Shown: positions 29,475 through 37,816 of the stretch, piece by piece | Layout: each line of letters begins with the position of its first letter | Position numbering within the stretch: position 1 is the stretch's first letter | Assembly: GCA_018239985.1 (NCBI GenBank) | Contig: JAFEGK010000012.1 | Span: 2,870-43,886 of the forward strand | Length of the DNA: 41,017 bases | DNA from: Verrucomicrobiota bacterium | Lineage (GTDB): Bacteria > Chlamydiota > Chlamydiia > Chlamydiales > Rhabdochlamydiaceae | Reading direction: 5' to 3' | Notes under the pieces: generated by a model | Seen by the model: only the letters and a program-made list of their open reading frames with translations | Database searches by the model: none | What the model was told of the DNA's origin: nothing | Program-made: the position numbers and the translations under genes

Positions 29475-31065
29475 CTAATATCCTTTTTGTTCTTTCCTCT
29501 CCGACATCCATAGTGGTGAATTGGGGTTCATAAATCCCTACATAAATCTTAAGCTTCGGCTCCGTCCCAGAAGGGCGAATGACAATTTTGCTCCGATTTT
29601 CAAGTGCGAAATAGAGAAGATTTGCGGGATAGGTAATAAACTTTCCCTCAAATTTCTTAGGAAGCTCATTTTCCAGCTTTTTCATGATCTGCTTGATTTC
29701 GTCTTGCTTCATTTCGATAACGCGTTGCCCTTCCCAATAGAGGCCGTACTTTTGGTAGATCTCTCTTAGATAATCTAAGAGGGTTTTTCCCACAATCTTC
29801 AGCTCTAAGGCAATGTGACAAACCAGACAGCTTGCAATGAGCGCATCCTTGTCGTGGCAGTAGGTGCCATAGAGAAAGCCATAAGACTCTTCAGCTCCAA
29901 AAAGAAAGTGGTGCCTTTTATCCTTTTCCCATTGGTACATCAGCTCTCCGATATATTTGAAACCGGTCAGCACCCTAAAGCATTCAATCTTATACTGACC
30001 ACAAATGGCAGAAAGCAGATCGGAGGAGACGATTGTGGTTACTGCAGCACTTTTTGGGGGAGGGGCTAAACTGCACAAATATTCCAGACAAATCGCACCG
30101 ATTTGATTCCCGCTCAAAACTACTGGCTGCCCCTGATGCATGACTGCAACGGCGACCCTGTCAGCATCGGGATCGGTCGCAATTAAGAGGTCAGATGCGG
30201 TGTTTTGGAGTTGCTCAAGACCCATTTTGAGAGTCTGACGATTTTCTGGGTTAGGAGTTGTCACAGTAGGAAAATCGGCATCTGGCAACAGTTGATGGTC
30301 GACAGGATTGATGTTGGAAAAGCCCCAGCGCAAAAGAGCTTTGGGGAGTAATTTAAAAGCGACTCCATGAAGGGGAGTATAGGTGATTTTAAGCTGATCG
30401 CCGACCTGCTGTTTCCCTATTCGAAGAGCGCCTATTGCATCGAGATATTCTTCATCGAACTCACGATCGACGATTTGGATGAGCGGCTCACCTTCTGGAG
30501 AGAGTTTAATTTGCTCAAAATCGATCACCTTTTCCATTTCTGCGCTTAAAGCCTTCTCCAGGGATCCTGTCACCTGCCCACCATCACTGCCGTAGATTTT
30601 ATATCCATTATCGGTCTTGGGATTGTGCGAGGCAGTGATCATGACGCCTAAGGTGCATCTCTTTTCCCTAACACCAAAAGAGACATAAGGGGTAGGCCGA
30701 AACTCCACCGTCAGATAAACCCCAATTCCATTTGAGGCAAGGACCCTTGCAGCTTCGATTGCAAACTGTGCAGAGTGATGACGTGTATCGTAACTGATGA
30801 AAACCCAGTGGCGCTCAAGAAGAGGAGGTTGGCTGAGCAAATAATTGGCAACTCCTTGAGTAGCAAGTTGCACTGTATATCGGTTAAGACGATTTGTGCC
30901 GACACCCATCGGAGCGCGAAGCCCACCGGTGCCAAAAGAGAGGGATCGACAGAAGGCATCTTCTAGCGCTTCTGTGGACAAGTTGAGAATGCTCCCTTTG
31001 CTCACTGGATCGATGGGGCCATTAAGCCACTTCTGAACACGCCTCTGAGTATCATTGGACAGCAT
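29452..31065 (-). CDS. Phosphoglucomutase/phosphomannomutase family protein
   Basis: A 537-residue alpha-D-phosphohexomutase. The active-site loop TASHNPK holds the phosphorylated Ser (about 144-150), the metal loop is DPDADR, the sugar loop GAEESYGF and the phosphate-binding loop RPSGTEPK near the C-terminus. Length and order are those of the PgcA-like branch, longer than GlmM (about 450), so glucose-1-/glucose-6-phosphate interconversion for glycogen metabolism is more likely than glucosamine. It is downstream of the YkgJ-like gene by 26 bases. Substrate is inferred from family only. Confidence 0.9.
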   Translation of the reverse strand: MLSNDTQRRVQKWLNGPIDPVSKGSILNLSTEALEDAFCRSLSFGTGGLRAPMGVGTNRLNRYTVQLATQGVANYLLSQPPLLERHWVFISYDTRHHSAQFAIEAARVLASNGIGVYLTVEFRPTPYVSFGVREKRCTLGVMITASHNPKTDNGYKIYGSDGGQVTGSLEKALSAEMEKVIDFEQIKLSPEGEPLIQIVDREFDEEYLDAIGALRIGKQQVGDQLKITYTPLHGVAFKLLPKALLRWGFSNINPVDHQLLPDADFPTVTTPNPENRQTLKMGLEQLQNTASDLLIATDPDADRVAVAVMHQGQPVVLSGNQIGAICLEYLCSLAPPPKSAAVTTIVSSDLLSAICGQYKIECFRVLTGFKYIGELMYQWEKDKRHHFLFGAEESYGFLYGTYCHDKDALIASCLVCHIALELKIVGKTLLDYLREIYQKYGLYWEGQRVIEMKQDEIKQIMKKLENELPKKFEGKFITYPANLLYFALENRSKIVIRPSGTEPKLKIYVGIYEPQFTTMDVGEERTKRILDEVEALF

Positions 31066-31091
31066 TCTTCTGACAATAGCATAAAAATTGA

Positions 31092-31493
31092 TTATTCTAA
31101 ATTTTTCAGAATAGAGCTTAAGGGGATAATTGGTGCATCGTCATTGATCCCTTCACACCGCTGGGCGGTCTCTTCCCAATCTTCTTTTGTCCTGAGATTT
31201 TCCCGCCAGAAAGGAAAAGTACGGCACTGTTTTGGACGGGCCTTGTAGACGAGGCATTTTTTATCTTTAAGAAAAACACAGTCGAAATTCTCAGGGTCTT
31301 CCTTTAGCGAAATTTCCCCTTCGACTAGGCGACAGTATCGCTTGGCAAAATCGAGCACAGGGATATCGAGGGCCTTGGCCATCTCAACGATCTCCTCTTC
31401 TGACACCCAGACAAAGCCGGGTGAGCCAGTACAGCACATTCCACAGCCTGTGCATTTGAAAGGAAGGCCATCTTTATACCAGGGTTCGGTCAT
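31092..31493 (-). CDS. YkgJ-like Cys-cluster protein (UPF0153/CxxCxxCC)
   Basis: A 133-residue protein starting with FKCTGCGMCCTGSPGFVWV (about 12-30), where three closely spaced Cys form the CxxCxxCC signature, followed by further Cys in FDCVFLKDKKCLVYKARPKQ and QCRTFPFW. The family is thought to hold an iron-sulfur cluster or zinc. Function is not known. The ATG overlaps the metallophosphoesterase stop as ATGA, so the two are translationally coupled. Confidence 0.85.
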   Translation of the reverse strand: MTEPWYKDGLPFKCTGCGMCCTGSPGFVWVSEEEIVEMAKALDIPVLDFAKRYCRLVEGEISLKEDPENFDCVFLKDKKCLVYKARPKQCRTFPFWRENLRTKEDWEETAQRCEGINDDAPIIPLSSILKNLE

Positions 31494-32347
31494 AGAGCAA
31501 AATCGTGGGTTTCATCGGGTTTCCAATGCTCATCATAGCGATAGACACAGAGTTTTAATCTTCTCTCTCGAGCATCGAAGAGATGACAGGCCCCATTGTT
31601 AATATAAGGGGTCGAGCCAGAATCGGAGAGAATGGGAAGTCGATTTGGTCGCAAATCTGCAACTGTTTGCCTGTGGGAATGGCCATGTAGATAGAGGAGA
31701 ATATTCGGGTATTTGGTCAATAATTTTTTCAGTTCAGCCCCTCGGAGCAGTTGCTTTTTTTCGACATCATTGAGAACAAATGGAAAGTGATTGAGTAAAA
31801 TGACCGGCTCCTTAGGAGGAATCGCTTCTAAGGCCCGCTTGAGATTGTCCTCTGTCTCCGGGGAGAAGTAACCTTGCGAGGAGGAAAATGGGGTGGCGAC
31901 GGCTGTATCAATAGCGACGAGCCAAAACTGGCCCCATTTCATATAGGTCACACGGTGGTCTTTCAGATTAAGAGGACAGCTCTGGTCAAACTGAGAATCA
32001 AAAAAAGTGTAAAAAATCCGTTTACGACCACTTTGCTTGGTGTACTGATCGTGATTTCCCGGGATGGTAAAAACTGCAAATCCTTCTCTTTTCAGCCGAT
32101 CGATGAATTGTTTGGCTTTTTTGAACTCGATCTTTCTCGAGGTGACCGTTAGATCTCCGGTAATGATCACATGTGTAACGTGCTCAGCTTTAAAGAGATC
32201 GATCAATTCATCGAGGCGAGAATGGTCAAAACCTTTTCTTCGATTAAAAAGAAAATTGAAATTGCCAAGCCACCGCTTAGAAAAAAATTGAAGGGGGCTT
32301 AAACAAACCGACCCAAAATGCAAATCTGAAATATGGGCAAAGCGCAT
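31490..32347 (-). CDS. Calcineurin-like metallophosphoesterase
   Basis: A 285-residue phosphohydrolase with all five metal-binding boxes: ISDLHFG (6-12), ITGDLTV (about 59-65), PGNHDQY (about 96-102), LLNHFPF and HGHSHRQ. The substrate cannot be told; relatives act on UDP-diacylglucosamine, cyclic nucleotides or phosphoproteins. In C. trachomatis a phosphohydrolase stands next to a groEL paralogue (CT754/CT755, from memory), matching the layout here apart from the Lys-rich gene in between. A 24-base gap separates it from that gene. Confidence 0.88.
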   Translation of the reverse strand: MRFAHISDLHFGSVCLSPLQFFSKRWLGNFNFLFNRRKGFDHSRLDELIDLFKAEHVTHVIITGDLTVTSRKIEFKKAKQFIDRLKREGFAVFTIPGNHDQYTKQSGRKRIFYTFFDSQFDQSCPLNLKDHRVTYMKWGQFWLVAIDTAVATPFSSSQGYFSPETEDNLKRALEAIPPKEPVILLNHFPFVLNDVEKKQLLRGAELKKLLTKYPNILLYLHGHSHRQTVADLRPNRLPILSDSGSTPYINNGACHLFDARERRLKLCVYRYDEHWKPDETHDFAL

Positions 32348-32371
32348 GGCTACCCATTATAGCACTATAGG

Positions 32372-32785
32372 CTATTTTTTTCTCTTTGCAGTTGTCGTTT
32401 TTGAGGCTCTTTTGACGATCTTTGCAGTCAAAGCCTTCCCTTTCCCAACATTTTGTTTGACAATCGTTTTTTCCCAACGCTCCCCTTCTCGGTGCGCATA
32501 GGCGCGAGGAGACTCATGAAGATCGAGCTCAGAGGGAGTTGTCCTTTTAGAAACAGAAGCCTTGCGCTTTTTCTTTTTTATCGCCATCTCTTTAACCACT
32601 TCTTCTACCAAAGGTTTTAGCGATTTTTTCGTTTTAACAGGATATTTCTTTAACGATTCGGCAGTTTTGAGTTTATCAGTGCGCGGTGCTTCTTCAGCTT
32701 CGGCATAAGCGGCTTGAGCTTTTTTTATTTCTTTAGCCTGTTTTTTTCTTACATTCTTATCTACAGATTTGCGGGTCTTATTCAT
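32372..32785 (-). CDS. Lys-rich basic protein, hypothetical
   Basis: A 137-residue, very basic protein: 33 Lys (24%) plus about 11 Arg. The termini are Lys/Ala/Thr-rich and low complexity (ending TTTAKRKK), as in histone H1-like chlamydial proteins, while the middle (SELDLHESPRAYAHREGERW) is not repetitive and may be a short structured motif. It is not HctA or HctB by sequence that I recognise. The second of two adjacent ATGs is chosen because AGGAGG lies five bases before it and only two before the first. It lies 18 bases downstream of the groEL paralogue. Nucleic-acid binding is inferred from charge. Confidence 0.75.
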   Translation of the reverse strand: MNKTRKSVDKNVRKKQAKEIKKAQAAYAEAEEAPRTDKLKTAESLKKYPVKTKKSLKPLVEEVVKEMAIKKKKRKASVSKRTTPSELDLHESPRAYAHREGERWEKTIVKQNVGKGKALTAKIVKRASKTTTAKRKK

Positions 32786-32803
32786 CATTTCCTCCTAATT
32801 TCT

Positions 32804-34399
32804 TTAAATTTTTTCCTCTGCTGCGTCCCCGATTAAACATTCAGAGAGGAGAATAACCCCTGCGGCAGAGATGGCAGATTTAAGGCCATTTTTCACCATT
32901 TTTAGCGGATCGAAAATGCCCGCTTTGAAGAGGTTTTCTACTTGTCCTGTAGCCACATTAAAGCCGACATGCTCTTTTTCACCTAGAATTTCTTCAAGAA
33001 AGAGCGAGCTATCGAAACCGCTGTTGGCTACAAGCTTCTTAAACGGAATCGAGCAAGACTCAAATGTGATCCGGGCGCCTACTTCTTCTTCTTTGGAGAG
33101 TTTAAGCTCTTTTTCTATAGCCTTGCTGGCTCTAAGTAGAGCGATGCCTCCGCCGACAACAATTCCCTCTTCGATGGCCGATCGTGTCGAATTGAGGCTA
33201 TCTTCAAATAGTTGCTTCTTCTGCTTAAGCTCAGCCTCCGTGGTTGCTCCGACTTTGATCACAGCGACACCGCCAGATAGCTTTGCTTTTCGCTCTTCCA
33301 ATTTGTTCCTGTCATAGGAATTCGTTGCCTTTTCTGCCTCTGCAACGATCTGTTTGACCCTTTTTTGAATCAACTCAGGGTTGCCAGCGCCGCTTATGAT
33401 GGTTGTGTGTTCTTTGGTGATGACAATTTTTTCGGCTGAACCAATCATACTGCTATCTGCATCTTTTAAAGCCGTTCCTGTCTCTTCGGAAACAAGGACT
33501 GCGCCGGTGAGAATCGCCAAATCCTCGAGGCACGCTTTTCTTCGATCCCCAAAACCGGGGGCTTTCACCGCACACACTTTTAATTTACCTCGGAGCTGGT
33601 TAATCACCAGTGTCGAAAGGGCATCCCCTTCAATATCATCTGCAATAATCAATAGCTCCTGCCCGGTTGCAGCAACTGCTTGCAAGACTGGGAGGATGTC
33701 TTGGACAGAGCCGATTTTTGCATCTGTGATCAAAATACGAGGATTGTTTAATTCGCAGATCATCTTCTCAGTATTCGTAGAGAAATAGGCGCTTAAGTAG
33801 CCTCTATCAAATTGCATCCCCTCGACCATTTCGATTGTGGTCTCGACCCCTTTAGCCTCTTCAATTGAAATGACCCCAGTCTTCCCCACTTTTTTAAATG
33901 CTTGTGCAATCAACTTGCCTACCTCACGCGCGCCAGAGGCTGAGGATGTGGCGATTTCTTCTATTTCTGAGTCGTTGTTGACCTCTTTCGCCCGTTTTGT
34001 CAACTCAGCAACAATCGCTTCACATGCTTTTTCCATCCCCCGTTTTACCAGGATCGGGCTAGTGCCAGAGGCGATATTTTTTATCCCATTATCGACAAGC
34101 GCCCCTAAAAGCAAAATGCTAGTTGTTGTCCCATCTCCGCAGGTCTCTTTCATTTTGGTCGCCATCTCTTTTCCGATCGAAGCACCCATATTGGCGTATT
34201 GGTTTTTGAGCACTATGTCTTTGACGATGCTGTTGCCATCATTTGTGATTTGAGGAGCCCCCCATCCGGTATCAAGGCCTACGTATCTTCCTTTGGGTCC
34301 AAGCGTAACGCCAACCACATCAGTCAGCTCTTTGATTCCTTGCCGTAAGAATTCTCGTGCGTCTTCATCGAAAATGAGCTCTTTAGCTTTGTCAGACAT
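32804..34399 (-). CDS. groEL3: GroEL paralogue (chaperonin 60, chlamydial GroEL3-type)
   Basis: A 531-residue chaperonin. ATP-site residues are retained: VTLGPKGR, TNDG (D54), GDGTTT (D89), the EDSLNSTRSAIEEGIVVGGG segment (equivalent to D398) and GFGDRRKACLEDLAILTG in the apical domain. It differs from the housekeeping GroEL in having no groES upstream, no GGM-repeat tail (it ends AAEEKI) and a divergent surface. Chlamydiae have three GroELs; the place near murF and a phosphohydrolase matches GroEL3 (CT755, from memory). The ATG abuts the coaX stop (TAAATG) with AAGGAG nine bases upstream. No CIRCE element is seen, so heat-shock control by HrcA is unlikely. Confidence 0.88.
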   Translation of the reverse strand: MSDKAKELIFDEDAREFLRQGIKELTDVVGVTLGPKGRYVGLDTGWGAPQITNDGNSIVKDIVLKNQYANMGASIGKEMATKMKETCGDGTTTSILLLGALVDNGIKNIASGTSPILVKRGMEKACEAIVAELTKRAKEVNNDSEIEEIATSSASGAREVGKLIAQAFKKVGKTGVISIEEAKGVETTIEMVEGMQFDRGYLSAYFSTNTEKMICELNNPRILITDAKIGSVQDILPVLQAVAATGQELLIIADDIEGDALSTLVINQLRGKLKVCAVKAPGFGDRRKACLEDLAILTGAVLVSEETGTALKDADSSMIGSAEKIVITKEHTTIISGAGNPELIQKRVKQIVAEAEKATNSYDRNKLEERKAKLSGGVAVIKVGATTEAELKQKKQLFEDSLNSTRSAIEEGIVVGGGIALLRASKAIEKELKLSKEEEVGARITFESCSIPFKKLVANSGFDSSLFLEEILGEKEHVGFNVATGQVENLFKAGIFDPLKMVKNGLKSAISAAGVILLSECLIGDAAEEKI

Positions 34400-35140
34400 T
34401 TATTTCTTCTCCTTCATAATTTCATGTAAACCGATTAGGGTGAGAGCAGGGTCGATTAAATCGACGATATCACTTAAGTCTTGTGCAAATTCCTCAATCC
34501 TTTCTAAGAAACCCCCAGTGGCAATCACCTTCACATCACTTGGTGAGGGGGAAAGGCTTCGCATTTCAAAGGTGATCCGTTCCACAGCGCCTAGTAACCC
34601 CCAATAGAGGCCACCTTGGATATGGGTTTCTGTGGTTTTGGCAATCGAGGATGCCGGTTTTGCGATTTTAACCTCTGGCAGCAGGCTCGTATATTGGGCT
34701 AGAGCCTTTGCGCTAATATCAACGCCAGGATAAATTGCTCCGCCCAAATAATGACCATTGCAAGCCGCATAATCAAAAGTGACAGCAGTGCCGATATCGA
34801 CCACAACGCAGTCATTTTGTGGAAAATGAAAGAGTGCTCCATAGACATTGGCGATCCGATCGTGACCGACTTGCTCGGGCTCGTCGACATCTAGAACAAC
34901 ATTAACTTTAGAAAAATCGAGTAAATTGAAGGGGAGGCCAAGCTCATTGAAAACCCCTTTGACTTTCTCTTCTCCAGAACGATTGACAGAAGAGATCAAG
35001 GTCGCATCACATTTGACAGATGAGAGAATCCCCTTTAGCTGCTCCATCTCATAAGGAATGCGAAATTTCGAAACGAGACGATCGCCTTCAAAAAAGGCAC
35101 CTTTCACTCTGAAATTTCCTATATCTAAAACTAAATCCAT
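34400..35140 (-). CDS. coaX: Type III pantothenate kinase
   Basis: A 246-residue ASKHA-fold enzyme that phosphorylates pantothenate, the first step of CoA synthesis. Motifs: DIGNFRVKGAFFEGD (N-terminal phosphate site), the EPEQVGHDRIANVYGA segment, VVDIGTAVTFDYA and ATGGFLERI. Length fits the family (about 255). The ATG at 35140 is preferred over a TTG nine bases earlier; neither has a strong Shine-Dalgarno site, and the gene begins 10 bases after the rsmI stop. Type III kinase rather than CoaA is usual in many bacteria that lack type I. Confidence 0.92.
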   Translation of the reverse strand: MDLVLDIGNFRVKGAFFEGDRLVSKFRIPYEMEQLKGILSSVKCDATLISSVNRSGEEKVKGVFNELGLPFNLLDFSKVNVVLDVDEPEQVGHDRIANVYGALFHFPQNDCVVVDIGTAVTFDYAACNGHYLGGAIYPGVDISAKALAQYTSLLPEVKIAKPASSIAKTTETHIQGGLYWGLLGAVERITFEMRSLSPSPSDVKVIATGGFLERIEEFAQDLSDIVDLIDPALTLIGLHEIMKEKK

Positions 35141-35150
35141 CGGAGCCAAA

Positions 35151-35957
35151 TTATAATTTTTCTTCAGATATCAAGCAAGAATAGAGCTCTTTCTTTGGCA
35201 CACCGCGCAACTCTGCGGCCAATTTGATCGCCTCTTGTTTGCTTAGGTCGAATTGCTCTTGGAGCTCACGCACATGTTCTGCAGGGGATTGGGTGTAGTG
35301 GATTTTAGCATGCCCTTCGATCAGTAGGACCACTTCACCGCGGATCTGTGCATTGAGAAGCTCTATTGCTTTGCCTTTGAGACACTCCTCGTAAATCTTT
35401 GTCATCTCCCGTACGACAGCCACCTGGTGATCGGGGCCAAGTTGAGCGATTTCTTCTAAAGTTTTATGAACTCGTTCGGGACTTTCGAAGAAGATGCTGA
35501 CTCCTGGATAGAAAAGTGCATCGATCAAAGCAGTTTTTCTCTCTGATGCTTTCTTGGATAGAAAGCCTGAAAATTGAAACCGATCCATTTTAAATCCCGA
35601 AAGGGAAAGGGCTACGATCGGTGCGGAAGGGCCTGGAAGGGAGGTAAAAGGGAGTTTTTGTTCAATACACCGCTCAATCAACCGTTGTCCAGGGTCAGAA
35701 ATTCCTGGGGTGCCTGCATCTGAAATCAGTGCGATTTGTTTCCCCTCCCCCAGATCTGAAAGAACCCACTCCTCCAGTTTTTTTTCGCTGAATTTATGGA
35801 AGCTCTTAAGCGGTTTTTCGATCCCATATTGCTTGAGCAAAATGCCACTTTTTCGAGTGTCTTCACAGAGAATGTAGTCAACACTTTTTAGGGTCTCGAC
35901 TGCACGATAGGTGATATCTGAAAGATTGCCAATTGGAGTTGCGACTAAAAATAACAT
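35151..35957 (-). CDS. rsmI: 16S rRNA (cytidine-2'-O)-methyltransferase RsmI
   Basis: A 268-residue SAM-dependent enzyme methylating C1402 of 16S rRNA. The N-terminal FLVATPIGNLSDITYRAVE, CEDTRKSGILL, LISDAGTPGISDPG and FFESPERVH are all typical of RsmI (tetrapyrrole-methylase fold). The start is MLFLVATP at 35957; its ATG begins one base after the tRNA-Cys gene, so after tRNA maturation the mRNA would have almost no leader. A longer frame runs through the tRNA and is spurious. coaX and groEL follow. Confidence 0.95.
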   Translation of the reverse strand: MLFLVATPIGNLSDITYRAVETLKSVDYILCEDTRKSGILLKQYGIEKPLKSFHKFSEKKLEEWVLSDLGEGKQIALISDAGTPGISDPGQRLIERCIEQKLPFTSLPGPSAPIVALSLSGFKMDRFQFSGFLSKKASERKTALIDALFYPGVSIFFESPERVHKTLEEIAQLGPDHQVAVVREMTKIYEECLKGKAIELLNAQIRGEVVLLIEGHAKIHYTQSPAEHVRELQEQFDLSKQEAIKLAAELRGVPKKELYSCLISEEKL

Positions 35958-35958
35958 A

Positions 35959-36030
35959 AGGTGGCACCCAGATTCGAACTGGGGAATGGGAGCTTTGCAG
36001 GCTCCTGCCTTACCACTTGGCCATGCCACC
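35959..36030 (-). tRNA. tRNA-Cys (GCA)
   Basis: The minus strand gives acceptor GGTGGCA/TGCCACC, a D-arm, anticodon stem GGAGC/GCTCC with loop CTGCAAA (anticodon GCA), T-arm CCCAG-TTCGAAT-CTGGG and U73, the discriminator of tRNA-Cys. CCA is not encoded. It stands right behind a promoter-like sequence and right before rsmI. Confidence 0.96.
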
Positions 36031-36044
36031 CTAAAGATAGACAA

Positions 36045-36073
36045 AGTATGCGAAAAGTTTGCAAAGAGGTCAA
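36045..36073 (-). promoter_or_regulatory. Probable promoter of tRNA-Cys and the rsmI-coaX-groEL run
   Basis: On the minus strand TTGACC (36073-36068), 17 bases, CATACT (36050-36045): five and four of six consensus matches. The expected start site is about eight bases before the mature tRNA 5' end at 36030. Confidence 0.5.
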
Positions 36074-36123
36074 GCTTTCCTGTAAATTAAAAGAAAATAT
36101 ACCCGTTCCATTCCGGAGGCTAA

Positions 36124-36462
36124 ATGGACCCTAAGAGAGAAGAAATTGAGCGAAAGAGAACAAAAATAATCGCTTGGGTAGCAACCGTCGCTCATATTTT
36201 GGCTAGCCCCTTTTTCCTACTTTTGAGTTATCTAACAATTTTTTTTGGAGACGATCCAAGTATTCCCTCGGGAATTCTTCTTTTGGTTACATTGCTCTAT
36301 TTTTGCATCCCTTTGTCTGTGCCGATAACCCTATACCTCATCTGGTCACGTTACAAAAGAAAAAAATTTAAAGCTGCTAGGTGGCATTGCTTTGATACCC
36401 TTTGGGTATTCATTTTTTGCATCGGTGTATCGGAACTCATCCTGATTTTAGTAGAAAATTAA
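36124..36462 (+). CDS. Hypothetical small membrane protein
   Basis: A 112-residue protein I do not recognise. A charged N-terminus (DPKREEIERKRTK) is followed by three hydrophobic helices (about 15-39, 48-72 and 89-110), and the loop between the second and third is very basic (RYKRKKFKAAR). GGAGG lies five bases before the ATG. It is divergent from tRNA-Cys and lies 27 bases upstream of murF, so it may be the first gene of the murF-mraY-murD operon. TTGCAA-18-TAAATT (36059-36088) is a weak candidate promoter. Confidence 0.7.
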   Translation: MDPKREEIERKRTKIIAWVATVAHILASPFFLLLSYLTIFFGDDPSIPSGILLLVTLLYFCIPLSVPITLYLIWSRYKRKKFKAARWHCFDTLWVFIFCIGVSELILILVEN

Positions 36463-36489
36463 GAACAAAAGTGTCAACTTTTGGATCGC

Positions 36490-37812
36490 ATGAAAAATAA
36501 ACCACTCAAAGAAATTGCCCACATTCTCAACATACGGATAGAGCAGAGTAAACCGGCGCTTCAGTTTGCTATTGATAGCAGAAAGATTGAGCGGCAAGGG
36601 GTTTTCTTTGCCCTGCCGGGAGCCAAAGCCGATGGTCACTTCTTTTTAAAGGAAGTTGCGGAAAAAGGGGCTCTGGGGGCTATAGTCTCCAAACATTATT
36701 CTGGCCCGAGTTTTGGATTAGAATTAATCAAAGTTCCCGATGTTTTTCAGGCGCTGCATACTCTCGCAAAGACCGCTTTCAATGAGCGCAAAGAAAAAGT
36801 CATTGGAGTTACCGGTTCCATGGGGAAGACCACTTCGAAGGAGTTTGTGGCGACTTTGCTCGCAGCAAAATATCGAGTAGCCAAATCCCCAGACAGCTAT
36901 AATTCACAACTTACTCTCCCCTTGACTCTTCTTAATTTAGAAGGGGAATATGATGTTCTTGTCCTCGAGATGGCGATGAGTAACCCAGGCGAGATCAAAA
37001 CGCTCGTTTCGATTGCTCCTCCCGATTTAGCCTTGCTGACCCGAATAGCGCCTGCTGGAATGACCGATTTTCGAGGGGGACTTGAGGCGATTGCCCATGC
37101 AAAAGCAGAAATTTTTTCCCATCCACGGACCCGATTTGGGGTCATCAGCTGCCAAGCTGCAAAGTTTAAGCAAGTGCTCTATGGCGGGGGAGTACCCAAA
37201 TGGATTTACGGATGGAAAAAAGATTTTGAGGATCCGAAGATGGGCGATTTCATCATGGAAGAGAGCGGGGAGGATGTGGTCATTAATGACAGCCCTCCGA
37301 TTGCCCTTGGATTTGAAGCACGCCATCTTCGAGAGAATTTTTTGGCAGCCGCAACAGTGGCAAAAGCAATGGGGCTGACCTGGAGCGAAATTAGACAGCA
37401 AGCGCCTCTGCTCAAGCCGTTCAAACATCGCTTTGAAAAAATTGAAAGAGATGGTATCACTTTTATCCAAGATTGTTATAACGCTAATCCTGAGTCGATT
37501 CTAGCAGCCTTGAAAAACCTCCCCAAGGCGAAAGGAAAAACGATTGGAGTATTGGGGGCAATGCCAGATTTGGGAGATCAGTCCGCCCACTTCCACCTGC
37601 AAGTGGGCAATGTGGCCAGCGAATATCTCGATCGGTTGCTCTGCATAGGAGAAGATGCTAAAAATTATGCGGCATCATTTGCTAAAGATGCCAAACATTT
37701 TAGCCAGTTGGCCGAAATCAAAAAAGAGCTTTTTGCTCTGGCTGAGCCTGGGGATGTGGTCTTGATTAAAGGGGGGAATGGTTTTAAATTATGGCAGCTT
37801 TTGGAAGAATAA
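36490..37812 (+). CDS. murF: UDP-N-acetylmuramoyl-tripeptide--D-alanyl-D-alanine ligase
   Basis: A 440-residue cytosolic Mur ligase adding D-Ala-D-Ala to the UDP-MurNAc-tripeptide. The N-terminal substrate domain includes AIDSRKIERQGVFFALPGAKADGH; the ATP loop is GVTGSMGKTTSKEF (Met where Asn is common); NSQLTLPLTLL, the Mg/ATP central block and QDCYNANPESILAAL complete the pattern. Start: ATG at 36490 (a TTG nine bases upstream is the alternative; neither has a clear ribosome-binding site). It is followed by mraY four bases after its stop. Confidence 0.95.
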   Translation: MKNKPLKEIAHILNIRIEQSKPALQFAIDSRKIERQGVFFALPGAKADGHFFLKEVAEKGALGAIVSKHYSGPSFGLELIKVPDVFQALHTLAKTAFNERKEKVIGVTGSMGKTTSKEFVATLLAAKYRVAKSPDSYNSQLTLPLTLLNLEGEYDVLVLEMAMSNPGEIKTLVSIAPPDLALLTRIAPAGMTDFRGGLEAIAHAKAEIFSHPRTRFGVISCQAAKFKQVLYGGGVPKWIYGWKKDFEDPKMGDFIMEESGEDVVINDSPPIALGFEARHLRENFLAAATVAKAMGLTWSEIRQQAPLLKPFKHRFEKIERDGITFIQDCYNANPESILAALKNLPKAKGKTIGVLGAMPDLGDQSAHFHLQVGNVASEYLDRLLCIGEDAKNYAASFAKDAKHFSQLAEIKKELFALAEPGDVVLIKGGNGFKLWQLLEE

Positions 37813-37816
37813 ATTT

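Noticed and set aside
33837-34253. Long open frames antisense to groEL (also 32871-33317 and 33381-33788)
   Set aside because: They mirror the codon periodicity of groEL on the other strand, with Ser-rich low-quality translations and no start signals.
35958-36044. N-terminal extension of RsmI by 29 residues
   Set aside because: The extension translates the tRNA-Cys gene; the homologous N-terminus begins at MLFLVATPIGN.
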